In this document: one piece after another, positions 58,713 to 64,000 of the stretch
Layout: every line of letters starts with the position of its first letter
How positions within the stretch are numbered: position 1 is the stretch's first letter
DNA from: Staphylotrichum longicolle
Lineage: Eukaryota > Ascomycota > Sordariomycetes > Sordariales > Chaetomiaceae
Assembly: GCA_019096155.1 (NCBI GenBank)
Contig: JAHCVI010000005.1
Span: 3,482,468-3,546,467 of the forward strand
Direction of reading: 5' to 3'
Length of the DNA: 64,000 nucleotides
Program-made: the position numbers and the translations under genes
The notes under the pieces: generated by a model
Told to the model about the DNA's origin: nothing
The model's input: the letters and a program-made list of their open reading frames with translations, nothing else
Databases searched by the model: none

Positions 58713-58929
58713 CGAGAAACAATTCTTAAGTCGAGTACTGAATCATTAGGGCTGTTTGGAAACGGTGAATAGAGCAAATTCAACTGTCAAATAAGTAGGG
58801 CCGACAATCGCTCACAGCCATATACCAACAAGCACAAAAGACAACTTCTTCAATCAATCCTTAATACCCCAGCTCCTCCAATCTACCTATCTAAGCACTG
58901 ACACCAACTCAATCCGCCTCGCCCTACTA
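58713..58929. other. Short intergenic spacer
   Basis: 3' flank of the 541-residue gene and of the decayed LysM gene. Nothing specific seen. Confidence 0.4.
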
Positions 58930-60240
58930 GTAAATGATCACGCAATCGCTACTCACGGCCGGCTTCCGAGGCCAGGCCCGTGCAGGACAAGCCGTCGGTG
59001 ATGATGATCCATTCGTTGCAGTCCGCAGGCGAGCCCGACATAGTTGGCCCCGGTGGTGTCGGGGAAGCGTTAGTTGGGGTTGCTCCACGCTCTTGTAGGT
59101 ACCACAAGCCGTAGCAGCGGACGCCCGTCTCAAAGGCGCAAACCGGGTCCGAGACGTTGCGGAGGCCGGGATTCCACAAACTAAAAACCCCGAGGTCGAC
59201 GTTGTAGGTTACCGCGGCGAGTTCGTAGTTGCTTGTGAAGGTGAAGCTAGTGAAGTTGTATTATAAGCTCTCTCCGAGGAAGTAGTGCACGCAGTCATCA
59301 CGCGTGGCCGTGGCCTCAGGGGAGGGACGTGTACAGCGTCGGGGGAAGCCGTGGCGTCGAGGCGCTCGGTATACGGTATTCCGGTAAAGGGCACTGAGGG
59401 GTGGAAAATGATGGCGGCATAACCTGCAAGACCTATATAGGTGTTGATATCACCCACTGCGGCAACCCAGTGCGACTCGAAGGCGAAGAGGTTGATACAG
59501 TTGGCATTGGCGGCCGGATTCGGAAACAAGAAGTCGACGAGGCTGATGCCTAATCCGAGGGCTACGAGGTTGCCATAGTCACCCTGCTGGACCGAGTATC
59601 ACTGGCCGCAAGGCTTTTTCGGCACTGCCGGAGCTGTCGGTTGCGTTAGTGAGCCTGGGAGCCGCCGTGGCGGGAGTGAGAGGGGGCAGGGCCGATGTGT
59701 CGGGTGGGTGTCACAAACTTGCGGCCGGGAGCATCGATGCAGATCTGTGAGCCGTTCATCTTGGCAGGCTAGCGCACCCGTAGCTTATGGACGGGTTCCA
59801 GACAATGAGCTGCGCCTCCGAGATGCTGGCGGCCGCGGCCACGGTCTCACATGTCGCATTCGCGGGCACGGGAACAGTGGTGCACTTGTTGGTGATGCAG
59901 AAAGGTGCCTGCGGCAGGGAATTTGGTGTAAAAGGCTTCCAGGTTGTTGTCGGCCAGCGGCCAGCTGGTGCCGACGCCCTGGCTCCTGGATATGCTGTAG
60001 CAGTCGTCCGATGCCTGGATGGCGTAGGTCGAGCCTTCACACACCTCGGCCGTCGAAGCGGGGGCTGCCGTGAAGTAGCCAATGGTCATTGTTACGACGG
60101 AACGTCCCGCAATGCCGCAACTCGCCGTCATGCTCTCGTACAGCGACATGCTTCCCGCGATGGGCCCGTTGCCGGGTTTTCTTCATAGTAACTCTCGTTG
60201 ATGTCGATGAAAGAGGCAAAAAGATAGGACGCGAAAGCTG
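58930..60240 (-). pseudogene. Decayed multi-LysM-domain secreted protein gene
   Basis: Minus-strand remnants of LysM (chitin/peptidoglycan-binding) modules appear in different frames: STYAIQASDDCYSISRSQG with ADNNLEAF, then ANATCETVAAAASISEAQL with IVWNPSI, later YSVQQGDYGNLVALGLGIS, and LWNPGLRNVSDPVCAFETG. A frameshift near 59910, stops near 59756 and 59610, and further shifts show it is not expressed as one protein unless I have missed introns. Members with Cys-rich LysMs are typically secreted. Decay here looks like indels rather than RIP. Confidence 0.7.
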
Positions 60241-60500
60241 ACAACCCTAGAAAGGGATAGGTATCGATTGCTCTAGGCGTGAGTGCCTTGGCCTCTCGCC
60301 TCGAAAGCCTCAGGTTAGGTACCTACTTGATGTGGATGCCCTCTTCCTCCCTCGTGGGTGCCCATCTCACCCGAACCTTCCCCCTGGCCTACGGCCCGGC
60401 CCGGGACCACATCGGATCTCTCTAGGCTAAGATCTGCGCCTCCAGGTCCGCAAGATGGGACTCCTCCGTGAAAGCCGGAAACCATCCTCCTTTTGAGACC
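60241..60500. other. Upstream flank of the LysM pseudogene
   Basis: No feature recognised. It ends at the LINE tail fragment. Confidence 0.4.
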
Positions 60501-60612
60501 GACGGAGGTTTTAACCCGGCCTATAGGGTACGGTTTCCTCTGTACATAGCAAAGTAGAAGGACCGGCACGCCGTTGGGCACATCGGTGTCGGAGAATCCA
60601 TCAATCAATCAT
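60501..60612 (+). mobile_element. Solo LINE 3'-end fragment outside the island
   Basis: Matches the last about 110 bp of the LINE (gacggaggttttaacccgg, ctctgtacatagc) with a variant (atca)n-type tail instead of (tatc)n. An imperfect 13-bp direct repeat, atcctccttttga (60484-60496) and atcttccctttga (60611-60623), may be its target duplication with two changes. Confidence 0.75.
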
Positions 60613-62558
60613 CTTCCCTTTGAAAGTCCCGAGTCAACATCACACAAATTCTAGGGACAACTTCATCTTGCACACATCTCACAACGACCATTAACATTCT
60701 CTCCTCTCCTCTTTTGGTCTAGGATCAGCACCACAACCCCTTCCCCACTCCCACGCCAACGCCCACGGATGGCACGGGGTTCTAGGAGAGGCGACGGAGC
60801 GCTTGGACTTTCCCAGCCATTGGCAGAAGTGGATAACTTCCTCTAGAATTCTGCCGCTCCCCTTCCCGCAAATCAGAAGTTGAGACTGCGCATGGCCAAC
60901 AATGTTTCGGGATACTCTTTTTCCCTATCCCAGGCAGCCACACCCACCACTTTCTTCCTTTCCACAGAACAGACCATAACCACAGACCAGAACACCAGAA
61001 ACCACCAGGTTGCCCTTCACTTCCCGCAAACAACGCAGACCTTTGGGACGATATCAATAATCGCACCCAACCAATCCCAGCCGGCGCTTTGCCAGGACAG
61101 GGATACACTGTCAACAGCGTGATCGAGACCGCCTTGGCCTATGCCTTGAACTACTAAGACGTCAACCCGACTACAAATCTGCAGGTTCACCTGGCCGACT
61201 TGGCTCTTCTCGAAAGCCTCTTCGCCATCATCCAGAACCAACAGCACATCGGATGCAACCCAAATCATCTTTGCAAGGTCATGTTCGCCCCTACACTATG
61301 ATTGTCTTGGGCACATCGGTTGTGTTGGGAGACCGGGAGAGCCTAGTTATTCTCAGACAGGGGCGTGGGCGCACATCAGGAAACTACGAGAGAGAAACAG
61401 AAGTTGTCCACCCCGAGCCATACATTCCCATACACGCTTCCACTTCCCGATGTCCAGGGTATCCCTTATACCCTTTGGTACAGGCTTCATTAGCACTTAC
61501 TTGGACCTGGTTCTATGTATTCCCACTCAGCGGACATTCCAGTTGCTTACAATCCATAGCCCAACCCCGACAACACCAACAACACACACAACCCCGCCGT
61601 CCTCGCCGACCAGCCCCCTAACATTCCCACCGCATTGAGATGATTACCCCACATCCCCACCGTGCTGCCCTCCTTCTCGTGCAGCTTGAAACAGGTGCCC
61701 ATCGACCCCATTACATTGCTGATTTTAGTCGTGCCGTTCAGCAAGCGCTTTGGGATCCCGCTTTTGACCCACTGCGTGGGGAATGAAGCAATTGATATGG
61801 CACCAGATATCACCGCAGGGACGGAGAATTTGTTGCAGGCTGCGGCTGTTGTTGGGGCGAGCGAAGACACGGTGCCGGGGGGGAGGGGGGAACTCGGGCT
61901 ACCCGTGGGATGTGGTGGTGAGCTGGAGGCCCAATGCCGGGTGGGATGCTGGTGGGTACAGTATGGGTGACTGGGGATCAGCGCTAGGCAGAAAGAAGGT
62001 TCAGGACACGGTTCAATGAGTATGGAAGGAGGTAAGGTATATAGTCACACATGAGTCAGGGCAACCGATAATTCACAACGGATATGTTCACATGTACTAA
62101 TTCCTCACGCGGATCGGCAGTTGGCTACCTAGGTACTCCACTCTACGTATGTTACACTATTTATTAGGGAAGCTCCTACTGGTGAAAAAGAGATACGTAT
62201 AAACCTGCAGGAACTTCGGGGCTGAGAAACAGAGAGCCAGGATTACACACCGTGACAGGTCTAGAGAACATCTCCTTTACGAATAGTAGTACTAGACTTG
62301 CTTTTGTCTCACCTTGTATCTTCTACATGCCCCTTCAGCAGCAAAGTACCTGCCAAAGCATGGGGAGAGTGAGGGCGCAGCGTCCAATGCACAAAGTTGA
62401 CAAGCGGCTCGATTCACATACATGCAGCATTCACCATGACCTCGATTGCATAGTCACCAGTGAATGTGTCTGATGTGCATTCACAAGGATTAATACCTGA
62501 TGGTCCTGGTCCGGTTGTTTGATCTCGCTGGCCAAAACTACTCTGATCAATTCTAGAA
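60613..62558. other. Degenerate coding-like sequence and intergenic DNA
   Basis: On the plus strand between 61090 and 62020, protein-like pieces occur in different frames separated by stops: GYTVNSVIETALAYALNY, NPTTNLQVHLADLALLESLF, FGIPLLTHCVGNEAIDMAP, DVVVSWRPNAGWDAGG. They suggest a decayed gene whose family I do not recognise. The rest is featureless. Confidence 0.4.
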
Positions 62559-63986
62559 CTAGAGGAACTTGGCGATGGAATCCCAGAATTCCTTGGGCGA
62601 CTCCGACATGGGAAGATGGCCGGCGAGTGGCACAATCGCAAACTCGGCACCGCTTGGACCCAGCAAACCCTTGAACCCGTCCATGGCCTTGACAAGCGCA
62701 CCCTTTCCATCTCCCTCTCCGACGACAAAGAGCCCCGGAACCTTGTTGCTCTTCATCTCGTCGCACATGTTGTAATCCCACAACGCCTGGCAGGAGTAGC
62801 GGAAACCCTGGACGCTGTTGGCAGCGACCATCTCTGTCATCCAACTGGCAACGTCCTTCTTCTCCGTCATGGTGTGCGGGTGGAACCACCTCTCAACGGT
62901 CACACCAGCCAGGTTCCGAATGCCGCCATCAGGGCCCTCGGCAACCGCAATCCGCTCCTTCCACGCTGCCGTGTTTGCGTCGCTAGAGGCGACATTGAAG
63001 TCACAGGCGACAAACTTGTCGAGCAGACTCGGGTATTTCAGGGCAAATTTGAGGGTAGTCGCGCCGCCCATCGAGACGCCCACGAGAGCATGCAGCTTGG
63101 GGATGCGGAGGGCCGAGAGGAGGGCAGCTAGGTCGTCGCTGAGCATGTCCAAGTTGGCCGGGACGGGTGGGGTGGGCACGTCGTGCCGGCCGCGGGTGTC
63201 GTAACGCAGGATGCGCAAGTCAGGGCGTTCTGCCTTGATAATGGCAACCAGGGGGTCCCACATGTGCATGGAGGTGAGTAAGGAGTTGGAAAAGGCCACC
63301 GTTGGCGCTCCAGGGGACCCATTTCCTTCGAGGCGGTAGGGGATAGTCAAGCCATCTGCGGTTGTGACAAACGCGTTGACGGCTGCGTCTTTGGCACCGG
63401 GGATCGTCGAGATCCGTCCGTCTGCTGTCGAGAAGGCGGCAGTTTGTGGCAGTCTGGACAACGCATGCAGTTCCCTCGGCGCTGGCCCAAACACATAAAA
63501 CAACTCGTAGGTCCGGCGTCCCTTGTGGCCAATATACTTGGCAAAAACGTCGTCTCGCCAGGGCGTGCTCATGGCCGCCTTGTGCTCAGGGCCCTCGAGG
63601 CCATTCTCCTTGGCATACTCGTGCAAAGTGACGATTTTGACCTCGCTGGCCGCGCCCTCAATGACCGAGGGAGTGCGGAAAACACGGCTGCGCAGCCACC
63701 CTGGGATCTTGGAGAGCATGGGGATGTGCTCCTCCTTGTACCACTTGGTGACGGCCTCTTCCGCTTCTTCAACGCCAGCCTTGAGGGAAACTTCGACCGA
63801 GACCAGAACGAGCCCCTCTGCTTCGGCATCAGTCAGCTGCTCGATGGGTGCAAACAAGGGGCTCTGCTGCGTGGCGACCAGGTCAAAGAACTTGCGGTCG
63901 ACGGCAACCTCGCCAATAGTGGCAGCCTCGCGGGGAGAGCGGTTTGCGCGCAAGTCGGTGTAGGTAGCCGTTTCAAGGTGCGCCAT
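62559..63986 (-). CDS. EthD-like domain fused to alpha/beta hydrolase (enol-lactonase-like)
   Basis: Single open frame of 475 residues from ATG 63986. Upstream codons remain open to the window edge, so an earlier exon cannot be excluded. The N-terminal half contains a dimeric alpha-beta barrel stretch (residues about 57-130: GLVLVSVEVSL, WYKEEHIPMLSKIPGW), as in EthD-type proteins. From about residue 205 a complete alpha/beta hydrolase domain follows: an oxyanion-region strand (PTVAFSNSLL), RYDTRGRHDV, nucleophile elbow GVSMGG with Ser305, Asp426 (VVGEGDG) and His457 (LAGHLPM). The hydrolase half resembles 3-oxoadipate enol-lactonases of the beta-ketoadipate pathway. The actual substrate is unknown; the fused barrel suggests an aromatic or quinone-type metabolite. 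No signal peptide, so probably cytosolic. Confidence 0.85.
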   Translation of the reverse strand: MAHLETATYTDLRANRSPREAATIGEVAVDRKFFDLVATQQSPLFAPIEQLTDAEAEGLVLVSVEVSLKAGVEEAEEAVTKWYKEEHIPMLSKIPGWLRSRVFRTPSVIEGAASEVKIVTLHEYAKENGLEGPEHKAAMSTPWRDDVFAKYIGHKGRRTYELFYVFGPAPRELHALSRLPQTAAFSTADGRISTIPGAKDAAVNAFVTTADGLTIPYRLEGNGSPGAPTVAFSNSLLTSMHMWDPLVAIIKAERPDLRILRYDTRGRHDVPTPPVPANLDMLSDDLAALLSALRIPKLHALVGVSMGGATTLKFALKYPSLLDKFVACDFNVASSDANTAAWKERIAVAEGPDGGIRNLAGVTVERWFHPHTMTEKKDVASWMTEMVAANSVQGFRYSCQALWDYNMCDEMKSNKVPGLFVVGEGDGKGALVKAMDGFKGLLGPSGAEFAIVPLAGHLPMSESPKEFWDSIAKFL

Positions 63987-64000
63987 CGAGGTCACGTCGT

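Overview
This is nuclear DNA of a filamentous ascomycete, most likely a Sordariomycete. Genes are GC-rich, with short introns (about 55-210 nt) that have GTRNGT-like donors and CTNAC branch sites. A block of AT-rich, stop-riddled transposon DNA shows the C-to-T (CpA to TpA) decay expected from repeat-induced point mutation (RIP). No bacterial, organellar or viral backbone is visible.

Left arm (about 2.6-26.5 kb), ordinary housekeeping genes whose exon structures I resolved by reading splice sites: a Pho88/Snd3-type ER membrane protein, the XPA homologue Rad14, a striatin (PRO11-like, STRIPAK scaffold), a secreted pepsin-like aspartic protease, a PTR2-type peptide/H+ symporter, a nicotinamide-nucleotide adenylyltransferase-like protein, APC10/Doc1 (with a small overlapping upstream ORF), Mre11, TAF10 and the mitochondrial ribosomal protein uS19m (Rsm19).

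Middle (27.9-33.6 kb), the most interesting genic part: a Zn2Cys6 transcription factor, then a divergent pair sharing a 322-bp promoter. One of the pair is a signal-peptide, HDEL-ending PDI-like protein with no CxxC site. The other is a secreted-pathway prolyl-4-hydroxylase-type 2-oxoglutarate/Fe(II) oxygenase with no retention signal. This resembles the animal collagen P4H arrangement, where the PDI subunit carries the ER retention signal for the hydroxylase subunit. The shared promoter holds a palindromic CCG-N12-CGG, a form that Zn2Cys6 factors can bind. The functional link is inference.

Repeat island (about 33.65-56.7 kb): essentially gene-free and heavily RIPed. It holds several copies of one Tad1/I-like LINE: one near full-length, one lacking its 3' part, one with a twin-priming-type inversion, one 5'-truncated with an 11-bp target duplication, and one composite with both termini. 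It also holds Ty3/gypsy chromovirus remnants and a pogo/Fot1-type DNA transposon nested in a gypsy integrase with a TA duplication.

Right arm (57-64 kb): an unrecognised 541-residue protein at the island edge, a decayed LysM-domain gene, a solo LINE 3' tail, about 1.9 kb of degenerate sequence, and an EthD-like/alpha-beta hydrolase fusion at the window end.
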